64,000 nucleotides of DNA, from assembly GCF_000526315.1 (NCBI RefSeq), contig NZ_JAFV01000001.1, positions 3,031,001 through 3,095,000 of the forward strand. The letters run 5' to 3'. Origin of the DNA: Methylopila sp. 73B. Lineage in GTDB: Bacteria; Pseudomonadota; Alphaproteobacteria; Rhizobiales; Methylopilaceae. Below are positions 35,617 through 45,596 of the stretch, in pieces. The notes below the pieces were generated by a model. The model had not been told where the DNA came from. It ran no database searches and worked only from the letters and a program-made list of their open reading frames with translations. Position 1 is the stretch's first letter; every line of letters begins with the position of its first letter. The position numbers and the translations under genes are program-made.

Positions 35617-36135
35617 ATGCGCCGCTGGAACCTCGACGCCCTGTTTCGCCAAAGCGCCAAGGCGATAGGCTGCGGCCTCGTCCGGCGCGGGATGTCGGCC
35701 GACGCAGCCGGGGACGTCGTCCAGGACGCCTTCGTGCGCCTGATGACCGCCTCGACCAACGACGCGCAGAACGCCCGCCAGGACGATCGGCCGGAGGGCT
35801 ATCTCGCCATGGTCGCCCGCAACCTCGCGCTCGACGCCGCCCGCCGGGAGCGCATCGCTCCGGTCACGGCCGTTCCCCCCGAAACGCTGTCACTCGCCGC
35901 CGATCCGGAACCCTCGTCCGAACGCCGTCTGGTCGATCGGCAGCGCCTCGCGTTGGCGATGGCCGCCCTCGACGAACTGCCCGAGCGCACCCGTCGGGCT
36001 TTCGAGCTCAACCGGATGCAAGGTCTCACCCTGGCCGAGGTTGGCCGCGAGCTCGGCCTCTCCACCTCGCGGGCTGGAGCGCTGGTGAAGGAGGCCTACG
36101 CCCACCTTCGAAGGCGGACGTCCGCCGGCGCGTGA
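35617..36135 (+). CDS. FecI-like ECF sigma factor
   Basis: Iron-starvation sigma factor, 172 residues, expected to direct RNA polymerase to the receptor operon after a signal through FecR. Region 2 includes AAGDVVQDAFVRLM and EGYLAMVARNLALDAARRER; region 4 includes LDELPERTRRAFELNRMQGLTLAEVGRELGLSTSRAGALVKEAY. ATG 35617 is preferred to the overlapping GTG 35614. The fecR-like gene and receptor follow on the same strand. Confidence 0.88.
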   Translation: MRRWNLDALFRQSAKAIGCGLVRRGMSADAAGDVVQDAFVRLMTASTNDAQNARQDDRPEGYLAMVARNLALDAARRERIAPVTAVPPETLSLAADPEPSSERRLVDRQRLALAMAALDELPERTRRAFELNRMQGLTLAEVGRELGLSTSRAGALVKEAYAHLRRRTSAGA

Positions 36136-36249
36136 TCGCAGGCGTCGCGGCGCGGCCGAACGAGAAATCCGCTATCTCCGCTCGTTATCGCTAGTGTAAG
36201 CGACCGGGCGGCGCCGTGGGCGCAAGGCCTTTTGCGAGCCGGACCGAGG

Positions 36250-37176
36250 ATGGCGGAGCGACTGCGCGAAGACGACGGCCTCTGGAGCGAAGCGCTTGAT
36301 CTTCTGCTCCGGCTTCAGGCCGATCCCGACAATCCGGTCGCGCGCGAGACCGCGGAGCGGTGGCTCGCGCGCAGCGCGGACCACCGCCGGGTCTGGGGCG
36401 AAGCGATCCGCCTGCACGAGCTCGGAGGCAAGGCGCTCACCGCCCGGAGCGCGCTGCAGCCTCGCGCCCTGTCGCGCCGCCGCGTCCTTGCCGGCGGCGG
36501 CGCAGCGCTCGCGGCCGGCGCCGCCGGGGCCGTCGTTCTCCCCGGCGCGATCGCGCGGGCAAGAGCCGACGTGGCGACCGGCGTCGCCGAGCGCCGCCAA
36601 GTGACTTTGCCGGACGGGTGCCAGGCGGAGCTCGGGCCCGACACCGCCCTGCGGTACGATTTCTCCGAGACCAGCCGGTCGGTCGAGCTTCTCCGCGGCA
36701 TGGCCTATTTCGAGCCCGCCGCCGGCGCCCGGGCCTTCGTCGCCGCCGCGGCCGGGGTCAAGGCCTCGACCGCGAACGCCGCTTTCGAGATTCGGGAGGA
36801 GGCGGGCGTCGTCACCGTCGCCGTGGAGCGCGGGCTCGTCGAGATGCCCACAGCTCTCCGGCTCGGACCGGGAGACTGGTGCGCGCTTGGCGACGACGGC
36901 CGCGTGGAGCGGGGCAGCACGCCGATCGACCGGGTCGCAGCCTGGCGCCAGGGGCTGATCTTCGCCGACAGCGACACCTTGGCCTCCGTGGCCGCCCGCG
37001 TGGCGCGCTGGAGCGCGGCGCGCGTGATCATCGCGGACACGACCCTGGGCGCAGAGCGGATCAGCGGCGTGTTCGACCCGGCCTCGCCGCTCGACGCGCT
37101 CGCTGCCGCGATTGCGCCGTTGGGCGGATCGGCGCGCGCCGTCACCCCCTGGCTGGTGGTGCTGTCCCGCTTCTGA
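36250..37176 (+). CDS. FecR-family anti-sigma factor
   Basis: Inner-membrane regulator carrying the signal from the receptor's STN domain to the sigma factor. 308 residues: cytoplasmic DUF4880-type N-terminus (ALDLLLRLQADPDNPVARETAERWL), a membrane segment at about 78-100 preceded by SRRR (a Tat-like pair), the periplasmic FecR domain (VTLPDGCQAELGPDTALRYDF, VELLRGMAYFE) and a C-terminal STN-like domain (AAWRQGLIFADSDTLASVAARVARW). ATG 36250 follows CCGAGG; TTG 36232 is an alternative. Confidence 0.9.
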   Translation: MAERLREDDGLWSEALDLLLRLQADPDNPVARETAERWLARSADHRRVWGEAIRLHELGGKALTARSALQPRALSRRRVLAGGGAALAAGAAGAVVLPGAIARARADVATGVAERRQVTLPDGCQAELGPDTALRYDFSETSRSVELLRGMAYFEPAAGARAFVAAAAGVKASTANAAFEIREEAGVVTVAVERGLVEMPTALRLGPGDWCALGDDGRVERGSTPIDRVAAWRQGLIFADSDTLASVAARVARWSAARVIIADTTLGAERISGVFDPASPLDALAAAIAPLGGSARAVTPWLVVLSRF

Positions 37177-37198
37177 GCCTGCGAAGCTCATTCGCGCA

Positions 37199-37227
37199 GG
37201 AAATTCCGAAGCGCCGTTCGTTCTCGA
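37199..37227 (+). promoter_or_regulatory. Candidate ECF promoter of the receptor operon
   Basis: GGAAAT at 37199-37204, about 16 bases before GTTCTCG, resembles FecI-type promoters (GGAAAT -35). It lies between the anti-sigma gene and the receptor, where the cognate sigma should act. The -10 is poorly defined. Confidence 0.3.
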
Positions 37228-37293
37228 AAGCGGGGACGGATCGGACGCCGGCGCGCCGCTCCGTCGATCGATCAGTCATCGGGGACGACGGGC

Positions 37294-39960
37294 GTGACAT
37301 CGGGACATCGGAACGGACGGGGCGTCGGTGCGCGCCTCGCGGCGAGCTTGCTGGCGGGCGCGGCGCTGACCGCCTCTGGAGGCGCCAAAGCGCAGACGGC
37401 GCCCGAACGCCCGTTCTCGATTCCGGCCGGCCGTCTCGGCGACGCGCTCGCTGCTTTCGGGCGTCAGGCCGACCTTCAGCTCGCCTACCGGCCCGATCTC
37501 GCCGCGGGCAAGACCACCGCAGGCTTGTCTGGTCCAGCGACTCCGGACGCCGCGTTGCGCCGGTTGCTCGCTGGGACGGGCCTGACCTACCAGCTCACCT
37601 CGGCTCGGACCGCCGTCATCACCGCTCCGGCAGCCGCGGCTGACGAAGCGCCGGGCGCGGAGGGCTCGCTGGTGCTCAGTCCCATCCAGGTGACGGGCGC
37701 CGGAGGCGTCGCGCCGGCGGACGCGCCTTACGTGACGCCGGCGCCGACCGCGCACATCTCGGCCGAAACGATCGAGCGTTTCCGGGGATCGAGCCCGGCC
37801 GACATCTTCCGCGGCACGCCCGGCGTGATGTCGGGCGAGGCCCGCAACGGCGCCGGGGCGATCGACGTGAACATCCGCGGCATGCAGGGCATGGGCCGCG
37901 TCGCCACCACGATCGACGGCGCCGAGAACGCCATGACGATCTATCAAGGCTATCAGGGCGTCTCGAACCGCACCTACATGGACCCTGACCTCCTGGGCGG
38001 AGTCGACATCATCAAGGGCTCCGACGCGGCGTCCTTCGGCGTCGCCGGTACGGTCGCGATGCGCACGCTGAACGCCTCGGACCTCGTCGAGGATGGGCGG
38101 GACTACGGCGTGCGGGTGAAAGGCGGCTTCGGAACCAACACGACCAAGCCGACCGACAACGCTCGGGGCGGCTACAGCTGGCCGAGTTGGGCCGGCGCAC
38201 CGGCCGTCGCCACGCCGTCGTCCGATGGCATGGACAGGCCAGGCTTCCTCCAGCCGAGCAGCGGTTTCGGCAGCGCCGTCGCAGCTGTGAAGCAGGAGAA
38301 CTATGAGCTGATCGGCGGCTTCGCCTATCGCAAGCAGGGCAATTACTTCGCCGGTAAGAATGGAGGAGACGGCGCGAAGCCCGTCCATACCGGGCCGAGG
38401 ACGATCTGCAGCTCGACCGGCTGGTGCCAGGACTGGACCGATTACGTCGAGAACGGCGGCCTCACGAACTACCGCGCCGGCGAGGAGGTGCTCAACACGC
38501 AGCTCGAGACCCAATCCTGGCTCTTCAAGGGCACGGTGCGGTTCGACGACGACCAGAGCCTGCAGGTGGGCTACACCGGCTTCCGCGCGGACACGGGTTC
38601 GCAGTTCGCTTCGCGCCTCACCAGCGAACGCGCGCAACCCTACCAACTGGCGCTGTCCTCGAAGACCGACCTCGACACGCTGACGAGCCGCTATCGTTGG
38701 GCGCCGGCCGACAATCCGCTGATCGATCTCAAAGCGAACGTTTACTGGAGCCAATTGGAGGTCCGCGGCCCTAACCCTGTCTCCTACACCGTCTACAAGC
38801 GTGGCGATTTCCGGCCCGGCTCCGACACCGACATGTGGGGCGGCGAAATCTCCAACCTGTCGAAGCTCGACCTCGCTTACGGTGATCTCGACCTCACCTA
38901 CGGAGTCGCCTACCGCGGCGAGGACACTCGGCCGGGCAAAGGCACCCGTGCGGTTATGTCTTGGCTCGATCCCCGCGACGCCGTGCGCAACGAAGCCGCC
39001 GGCTTTGTGAAGTCGTCGTTCAAACCGGTCGACTGGCTGACGCTCAACGGCGGCCTGCGTTACACGCATTTTTGGTCGAAGGACCGCAACGACCCGGGTG
39101 AGGACTGGGATCGCGGCTACGACTACCGCGTCAAGCGCAGCGAGGGCGGCTTCAGCCCGTCGGTCGGCGTGACGGTCGAGCCGCTCTCGGGGGTTCAGCT
39201 CTACGCGAACTACTCCAGCACGCTGCGCGCCCCGAGCATCATCGAGGCCGCGACCGGCTTCTCCATGGGCGTCAGCCCGAACGTCAAGCCGGAACGCTCC
39301 CGCAACTGGGAGGTCGGAGCAAACTTCCGCAAGGAAGGCCTGTACTCCGTCGGCGACAAGGGAATGGTGAAGCTCAGCTACTTCAACTGGGACGTAAAGA
39401 ACTACATCTCCCGGCGCTTCACGGCCTACGAACTCAACGGCATCACCGTGTCCGGCATGCAGATCTTCAACATCGACAGGGCGAGATTCGAAGGTCTCGA
39501 GTTTTCCGGCGTCTACGAAAACGCAGGTTTCAAGGCTGAGCTTACGGCGAATTATTATCTCGACGTCACCTTCTGCCGCACTGCGGATGCGTGCGAAAGC
39601 AAGTCGCTTTACTCCGACTACAGCACGAACCATGTGCCTCCGGAGTATTCGCTCAGCCTGACGGCCTCGCAGGAGTTCTGGGACACGCTCACCCTCGGCG
39701 GCCGCATCCAGCATGTGGGCAAGCGCGCCATCGGCCATGGCGACGCCACCGCGCAGGGATTGAGCCAATTCATCGCCTTGGTGGACTGGAAGCCCTACAC
39801 GCTCGTGGACGTGTTCGCCGAATACAAGATCAACGAGTATTTCACAGCGAACGTCGGAATCGAGAACCTTACGGACAAATACTACGTCGATCCGCTGTCT
39901 CTCGTTCTACAGCCAGCGCCCGGCCGGACCTTCACCGCCTCGCTCACCGCAAAGTTCTGA
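37294..39960 (+). CDS. TonB-dependent receptor with N-terminal STN signalling domain
   Basis: Outer-membrane iron or heme receptor with transcriptional signalling, 888 residues. Signal peptide to about 34 (GAKAQ), STN domain about 38-112 (FSIPAGRLGDALAAFGRQADLQLAY), plug about 130-270 (NIRGMQGMGRVATTIDGAEN), then a 22-strand barrel ending in TAKF. It belongs to the heme/hemoglobin-receptor branch, and a heme oxygenase follows 40 bases on. Unlike the receptor at 2-1789, the loop after LRAPSIIEAATG contains no His and the NPNL motif reads SPNV, so heme binding differs or another ligand is used. GTG start. Confidence 0.9.
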   Translation: MTSGHRNGRGVGARLAASLLAGAALTASGGAKAQTAPERPFSIPAGRLGDALAAFGRQADLQLAYRPDLAAGKTTAGLSGPATPDAALRRLLAGTGLTYQLTSARTAVITAPAAAADEAPGAEGSLVLSPIQVTGAGGVAPADAPYVTPAPTAHISAETIERFRGSSPADIFRGTPGVMSGEARNGAGAIDVNIRGMQGMGRVATTIDGAENAMTIYQGYQGVSNRTYMDPDLLGGVDIIKGSDAASFGVAGTVAMRTLNASDLVEDGRDYGVRVKGGFGTNTTKPTDNARGGYSWPSWAGAPAVATPSSDGMDRPGFLQPSSGFGSAVAAVKQENYELIGGFAYRKQGNYFAGKNGGDGAKPVHTGPRTICSSTGWCQDWTDYVENGGLTNYRAGEEVLNTQLETQSWLFKGTVRFDDDQSLQVGYTGFRADTGSQFASRLTSERAQPYQLALSSKTDLDTLTSRYRWAPADNPLIDLKANVYWSQLEVRGPNPVSYTVYKRGDFRPGSDTDMWGGEISNLSKLDLAYGDLDLTYGVAYRGEDTRPGKGTRAVMSWLDPRDAVRNEAAGFVKSSFKPVDWLTLNGGLRYTHFWSKDRNDPGEDWDRGYDYRVKRSEGGFSPSVGVTVEPLSGVQLYANYSSTLRAPSIIEAATGFSMGVSPNVKPERSRNWEVGANFRKEGLYSVGDKGMVKLSYFNWDVKNYISRRFTAYELNGITVSGMQIFNIDRARFEGLEFSGVYENAGFKAELTANYYLDVTFCRTADACESKSLYSDYSTNHVPPEYSLSLTASQEFWDTLTLGGRIQHVGKRAIGHGDATAQGLSQFIALVDWKPYTLVDVFAEYKINEYFTANVGIENLTDKYYVDPLSLVLQPAPGRTFTASLTAKF

Positions 39961-40002
39961 GTCGGCCCGTCCCGGACCAAGCTCTCCAGCCCGGAAAGTC
40001 GA

Positions 40003-40599
40003 ATGAAAACGCTCGATCTCGTCAGCCAAGCCAACAGCCTCTCGAAACGTCTGAAAACGGAAACCGCCGCGCAGCACGCGGCGCTGGACGCGGCAATCAT
40101 GGCGGGGCGGCCGTTCGCGAGCCTCGACCTCTATGGCCGGTTCCTCGATGTGCAGCGCGCCTTCCACCGCGACGTCGACGCGCTCTATGGCGACCCGGAG
40201 CTGATCCGGCTCGTTCCGGGGCTGCCTGCGCTGCGCCGCCTGCCGCTGATCGTCCGGGACTTGGCCGATCTCGGCCTGCCGCCGCGGGAGGAGGCCGACG
40301 CCCCCGCTTTCGCCCATGGCGAGACACACGACCTCGCCGAGGCGCTTGGCTGGCTTTACGTGGCGGAAGGTTCCAATCTCGGCGCGGCGTTCCTGCTCAA
40401 GCAGGCGGCGAAGCTCGGCCTGTCCGAAAGCTTCGGCGCGCGGCATCTTGCGCCTGCCGCCGACGGGCGCGGCCTGAGCTGGCGGAGCTTCGCCGCGGCG
40501 CTCGACGCCGCCCCGCTCGACGCCTCAGCCGCACGCGCCGCGAGCGGCGCGCAGGCGGCCTTCGCGCGCATCCGAAGCCGGGTGGCGAAAGCCTTCTGA
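40003..40599 (+). CDS. Heme oxygenase, second copy
   Basis: 198-residue paralogue of the enzyme at 2914-3516. The proximal His is probably His25 in AAQHAALDAAIM, aligned with MHERLDARIM in the first copy, and GWLYVAEGSNLGAAFLLKQAAKLGL is nearly identical. Both have FGARHLA and a C-terminal LDAAPL/LDDAPL segment. It lies between receptor 2 and a second tonB, the same order as in locus 1. Its presence argues that locus 2 handles heme. Confidence 0.9.
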   Translation: MKTLDLVSQANSLSKRLKTETAAQHAALDAAIMAGRPFASLDLYGRFLDVQRAFHRDVDALYGDPELIRLVPGLPALRRLPLIVRDLADLGLPPREEADAPAFAHGETHDLAEALGWLYVAEGSNLGAAFLLKQAAKLGLSESFGARHLAPAADGRGLSWRSFAAALDAAPLDASAARAASGAQAAFARIRSRVAKAF

Positions 40600-40602
40600 G
40601 CC

Positions 40603-41457
40603 ATGAGTCGGACGGCCTCGATCGGAGCGAGCGCGACCGATCACGACGTCCTGCGCTGGACGGCGGCCGCGCTTTGGATCGTCGCCCTGCACGTGGGCGT
40701 CGCATGGTGGGCCTTGCTCTCTCCGCCGATCGCCCTGCCTCCGGGCCCGCCGCCGGCGATCATGATCGACCTCGCGCCCCTGCCCGAGTCGGTCGCGACC
40801 GACGCCGAGCAATCCGCGCCGGATGAAGTGTTTGCGGAAGCCGCCGAGGCGGCGGCGGCCTCGCGGTCCGAAGCCGTCCCCGACGAGGCTGAGACCGAGG
40901 AGCCTGACGAGGTCGCGGAGGCGACGACCGAAGACGCGGTCGAACCGGAGTTGCCCGAGCTCGATGCGGTCGAGGTTCCGCTTCCCACGGCGCGGCCCGA
41001 AGTGCGCCGAACCGCCGAAGAGGCGCCGCCGCGGCCAAAGCCCAAGAAGCCCCGTGCGCAGCCCCCGGCTCCGAGCGCTCCGCGTCAGGCCTCCGCCGAC
41101 AGGGAGCAGGCGAGCGCGCCGGTCGCGCTGTCGGACCGAACCGCCGCCTCCGCGAGCGCGTCCGGCGCCGCCGGCGAAAGCCCCGTCACGTGGCAGGCCC
41201 GCCTGATGGCGCACCTCGAGCGGCGCAAGCTCTATCCCTCCGCCGCTCGCGCCCGCGGGGAGACGGGGACGGCCTATGTGCGGTTCCGCATCGACGGCGA
41301 GGGCAACGTGCTGTCAATCTCGCTCGCCCGCTCGTCCGGCCATTCCGAGCTCGATCAGGCCGTTCTGGCGCTGGTCCGGCGCGCCTCGCCTGTGCCCGCG
41401 CCGCCGCCGCAGGCCCGGCGCATGATCACGGCGCCGGTGCAGTTCAGCGTACGTTGA
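40603..41457 (+). CDS. TonB-family energy transducer, second copy
   Basis: 284 residues built like the product of 3513-4376: membrane helix about 25-48, acidic then Lys/Pro-rich spacer (RPKPKKPRAQPPAP), and a TonB C-terminal domain with RRKLYPSAARARGETGTAYVRFRID. It starts three bases after heme oxygenase. Presumably dedicated to receptor 2. Confidence 0.88.
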   Translation: MSRTASIGASATDHDVLRWTAAALWIVALHVGVAWWALLSPPIALPPGPPPAIMIDLAPLPESVATDAEQSAPDEVFAEAAEAAAASRSEAVPDEAETEEPDEVAEATTEDAVEPELPELDAVEVPLPTARPEVRRTAEEAPPRPKPKKPRAQPPAPSAPRQASADREQASAPVALSDRTAASASASGAAGESPVTWQARLMAHLERRKLYPSAARARGETGTAYVRFRIDGEGNVLSISLARSSGHSELDQAVLALVRRASPVPAPPPQARRMITAPVQFSVR

Positions 41458-41738
41458 GCACGGTCCTGCTACTCAGAAATGGACGCACTTCAGTCCATTC
41501 CGGCTCGGCGGCAGGCCCCGGAGGAGTCGATGCGCCATGAGGAGGTACGCGCGACCGCCACGGTCAACGAGTTCCCTCCATTCGGCCAACAGCGGCCGAG
41601 CGTCAGTCAGCCGGGCACAATTTCGCCAACCTGAGGCGACGTGGAGCATCGTATGCTGCAACCCCTCATTCTCTGAGGCTGGAAATTTTTCCTGAGCGGG
41701 GTTCGATGGTTTTTCAAGCCGTTCCGCCGCACCCGCCG

Positions 41739-42377
41739 TCAGGCCAGCATCGGGTCGACGATCGCGCTGAAGCGCTCGAGAGTCAGCGCCCCCTGCTCCT
41801 TCCGCCCGCCGCTGAAGAAGAAGGTCGGGGTGCCCGTCACGCCGGCGACCGCGCCGCCGCGGGCCACCGTGTTGACGTCGTCGAGCAGCTTCTGGTTGGA
41901 GAGACAGGCCTCGAAGGCCTCGTTGGTCATGCCGACCTGCTTCATGACCCGCTTGAGCTCCGCGACCGGATCGGGCGCGTGCGCCCAGGTTTCGGAGCTG
42001 CGGTAGAGCAGGTCGATCGTCGAATACCAGCGATCCTCCGGCGCGCAGCGCGCCAGCATGAAGCCGCCGGCCGCGAGCGCGTTCGTCGGGAACTCCCGCA
42101 TGACGAAGCGGATCTTGCCGGGATCGACGTACTTCGCCTTGATCTGCGGCCAAGTGTTGAGGTGGAAGTTCAGGCAGTGATGGCAGGTGATCGACGCGTA
42201 TTCGATCACCTTGACCTTGGCGTCGGCCGGTCCGAACGCCTGTTCGGGGAGCGGCCCCGGCTTGGCGAGAGCGGCCTCGTCGACGGTTTGCGCCCGCAAC
42301 GGCGCGACGCCCAAGGCAAGGCTCAGCGGGGCCGCGCCCATGGCGGCGAGCAGCGTTCGACGGCTTTGGCCGATCAT
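41739..42377 (-). CDS. DsbA-family thiol:disulfide oxidoreductase
   Basis: Periplasmic thioredoxin-fold protein, 212 residues, with a Tat-like signal (SRRTLLAAMGAAPLSLA, cleavage near LRAQ). The active site is CHHC in EYASITCHHCLNFH, where DsbA has CPHC. The cis-Pro loop is TGTPTFFF. It is the DsbA/ScsC-like type with helical insertion. The role is disulfide formation or repair in secreted proteins. It stands alone. Confidence 0.9.
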   Translation of the reverse strand: MIGQSRRTLLAAMGAAPLSLALGVAPLRAQTVDEAALAKPGPLPEQAFGPADAKVKVIEYASITCHHCLNFHLNTWPQIKAKYVDPGKIRFVMREFPTNALAAGGFMLARCAPEDRWYSTIDLLYRSSETWAHAPDPVAELKRVMKQVGMTNEAFEACLSNQKLLDDVNTVARGGAVAGVTGTPTFFFSGGRKEQGALTLERFSAIVDPMLA

Positions 42378-42612
42378 CCTTCATCCTCCCGAGTTTCACG
42401 CACACCGTGACGCCATCGCGGGGCGCCGGTTCAAGAGGGCGGAGATCACGAATAGGCGAGCGCTCGATTTGCCCCCGGGGGGTCCATCGGTCGTCGGACG
42501 GCGGCGAACCGCCGCGCTTCACGTCTTCGAGCGGTCGCCCGGGACCGCCGCGCCGCATGCTATCCGGGGCCCTCGGCGCATCGCCGACCGTCATCAACTC
42601 CGGAACCCGACC

Positions 42613-43155
42613 TTGTCCGCTGAAAAGCCCCTGTCCGCAGGCCGCCTGCGTCCGTTGCCTCTTGTCATCTTCAGCTCGCGCTGGCTCCAGCTGCCGCTCT
42701 ATCTCGGCCTGATCCTCGCGCAGTGCGTCTACGTGTTCCAATTCCTAAAGGAGCTGTGGCACCTCGTGAGCCACGCCACCTCCTTCACCGAGCAGCAGAT
42801 CATGCTGACCGTGCTCGGCCTGATCGACGTCGTGATGATCTCGAACCTGCTCGTGATGGTGATCGTCGGCGGCTACGAGACCTTCGTGTCGCGCCTCGGC
42901 CTCGCCGGCCACCCCGACCAGCCAGAATGGCTGAGCCACGTCAACGCCGGCGTGCTGAAGGTGAAGCTCGCCATGGCGATCATCGGCATCTCGTCGATCC
43001 ACCTCCTGCGCACCTTCATCGAGGCCGGCAAGATCGGCGTGCCCGGCGGGCTCACCTCCGAAGGCGTGATGTGGCAGACCATCATCCATTCGATCTTCAT
43101 CCTCTCGGCCATCGGCATCGCCTTCGTCGACAAGATGACGCAGCAGGAGCACTGA
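42613..43155 (+). CDS. YqhA/UPF0114-family membrane protein
   Basis: Inner-membrane protein of unknown function, 180 residues with four helices. SSRWLQLPLYLGLILAQ, ELWHLV, LGLIDVVMISNLLVMVIVGGYETFVS and VKLAMAIIGISSIHLLRTF are strongly conserved in the family. The start is a TTG, the first reasonable codon before family sequence; nothing better is in frame. Confidence 0.88.
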   Translation: MSAEKPLSAGRLRPLPLVIFSSRWLQLPLYLGLILAQCVYVFQFLKELWHLVSHATSFTEQQIMLTVLGLIDVVMISNLLVMVIVGGYETFVSRLGLAGHPDQPEWLSHVNAGVLKVKLAMAIIGISSIHLLRTFIEAGKIGVPGGLTSEGVMWQTIIHSIFILSAIGIAFVDKMTQQEH

Positions 43156-43257
43156 GCGGCGCGCAGGCTCCGGGCGTCGCCGCGGCCAGGGTTGATTCCG
43201 CCAGCGTGATCGGGCGATGACTCCTGCGGTCCATCCGCGCCGCAGGAGACCCGAGCC

Positions 43258-43758
43258 ATGATCTCAGCCCGCCTCTCGCCCGCCGTCGCGCTCTCCTTGC
43301 TCGCCTTCGGCCCGACCGCCGCATCGGCGCAGGACGCCCCCGAGGTCTGGAACTCCGGCTACCAGATGGGCGCGCACTGGGCGGCGGTCTCCACCAAGGG
43401 CGGCGACGTGCTCTCGTTCTCCTGCGGCGAGGGCGGCGGGCCCCATGTCCAAAAGGGCGCCTCGGCGCGCGTGGTGCTGGCCTCCATCAAGGGCCAGGCC
43501 GCGACGCGCCAGACAGTCGAGGCGCAGTTTGTCGCCGACGGCCTCGCGGTCGCCTTGCCCATGACCGCGTCGGAGGGCGAACTGACGCTTGGCCAAGGCG
43601 CCGACCCCGCCGCCCTGGCCAAGCTTGTTGGCGCTCTTCGGACCGCCAAGGCCGTGTCGGTCGCGATCGAGGGCGTCTCCACGTCCTTCGCATCGACAGG
43701 ATCAAGCGAAGCGCTCGAAGGCGTCGCCGGCTGCGCCAAGGCGCAGGCGAAACCGTAA
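43258..43758 (+). CDS. Secreted protein of unknown function
   Basis: No family recognised. 166 residues with a clear Sec signal peptide (SPAVALSLLAFGPTAASAQ, cleavage after about 24), then a small beta-rich domain with two Cys (FSCGEGGG and VAGCAKAQ) that could form a disulfide. The ATG has AGGAG upstream. Convergent with bluB. Confidence 0.75.
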   Translation: MISARLSPAVALSLLAFGPTAASAQDAPEVWNSGYQMGAHWAAVSTKGGDVLSFSCGEGGGPHVQKGASARVVLASIKGQAATRQTVEAQFVADGLAVALPMTASEGELTLGQGADPAALAKLVGALRTAKAVSVAIEGVSTSFASTGSSEALEGVAGCAKAQAKP

Positions 43759-43770
43759 CCGGCGGGGCCC

Positions 43771-44517
<747 letters not shown>

Positions 44518-44565
44518 TCAGCGAATGCAACGCCCCTCCCGCCGTCCGCGCGGTCATGGCTCTGG

Positions 44566-44725
44566 CGTCCGGCCGGTCTTCTGGCTCGGGATCGTCCCGG
44601 GCGCGGCGCCTTCCCGGCCTTGTCGGCCAGTGGCGTCATGCCGTCCCGGTCCCCCTCACAGCGTCGGGCACGCCGCGGGTTCGCACCGCGTTTCCGATTC
44701 TCCCGCTCGCGCGGGCACCGAACGA
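44566..44725 (-). ncRNA. Cobalamin riboswitch
   Basis: On the minus strand the class core is complete: GAATCGGAAA then GGTGCGAACCCGCGG, GACGCTGTGA, GCCACTGGCC, GGGAAGGC and the closing GAGCCAGAAGACCGGCC. Spacing and order match the AdoCbl riboswitch consensus. It lies just upstream of bluB and would shut it off when B12 is plentiful. Confidence 0.95.
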
Positions 44726-44873
44726 TGCGGATGCTAGCCGCCCGCGCCGCGACGGCCAAGCCGCCGATGGTCGTGGACCCAGCGCGCCGCACGTCGCGCG
44801 GCGCGCCTCACAGGGGCCTGTCGTGCGGCGGGCGGGAACAATCACCTGCGGCGCGACCCGCTCGTTGGCGGCG

Positions 44874-45596
44874 TCAGGATGCCGGGACAGTTACGCCTGC
44901 GGTGCCCCTATCGTTCGGGCAATGCGGATGTCCGTTCGTGTTGTCGAAGATCATCTTGTCGGCGACGTTGGTCGGCGTTCTCGCCAGCCTGTTCCGCGTG
45001 CGGAACGCTGTTGAATGATCGGCGCAGGCCGTGTCCCCCGACAGCCCGAGCCCGCCGACCGCGGTGTTGCCGCTGTAGAGACCAAGTCCGCCGCCGAAGG
45101 TGATCGTGCCGCCGACGCGCTTGCCGATCAGCGGGTCCTCCGGCGTTCCGAACTTGGCGTAGTCGCCGTCGTAGACGGCGTCCCCATCCAGCGGGTTGCC
45201 CGCCGCGAGACCGAAGAGGGGATTGCCGCCGCTCGGGCTGCCCTGCACCCAAGGGTACAGCATCGCCGTCGAGATCGGCGCACCGTCAAGGCTGAGGCCG
45301 TTCGCGGTGAACGCCTTGGCGGCGGCGATCTGACGGCTGAGCAGCCATTGGGATCCAACGGTCGGTCCTGAGTAGGCGACGGCGCACACCGTCCCGCTAC
45401 GGTTCACCACGACCGCCCAGTAGTGGTTGTTCAAGCCGGTGGAATCGACTTCGTCGGCCTGGAGAAGCGCTGATCTCAGCGCCGCGTGAGTGACCGGGCA
45501 ATCTTCGGCTTGAGCAGCGTCGACATGCGCGACGGCGGCAAAGCCAGCCACGGTCAGCGTGCACGCAAACGCGCGCCCCATTTTCTGCAAGTTCAT
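44874..45596 (-). CDS. Secreted GlcG/HbpS-family heme-binding protein
   Basis: 240 residues with a Sec signal peptide (TVAGFAAVAHVDAAQAED, cleavage near 30). DUF336/HbpS features: AVVVNRSGTVCAVAYSG, AAAKAFTANGLSL, then GGTITFGGGLGLYSG and VGGLGLSGD. HbpS binds and degrades heme outside the cell in Streptomyces; GlcG relatives are less defined. The C-terminal tail is extended, with HPHC. Given the heme genes in this region, extracellular heme binding is plausible. Confidence 0.78.
   Translation of the reverse strand: MNLQKMGRAFACTLTVAGFAAVAHVDAAQAEDCPVTHAALRSALLQADEVDSTGLNNHYWAVVVNRSGTVCAVAYSGPTVGSQWLLSRQIAAAKAFTANGLSLDGAPISTAMLYPWVQGSPSGGNPLFGLAAGNPLDGDAVYDGDYAKFGTPEDPLIGKRVGGTITFGGGLGLYSGNTAVGGLGLSGDTACADHSTAFRTRNRLARTPTNVADKMIFDNTNGHPHCPNDRGTAGVTVPAS

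Noticed and set aside
41458..41738. Possible terminator (AACCCC...GGGGTT) between tonB copy 2 and the DsbA-like gene
   Set aside because: The arms are short, far apart and lack a T-run; no firm structure or gene found in this gap.
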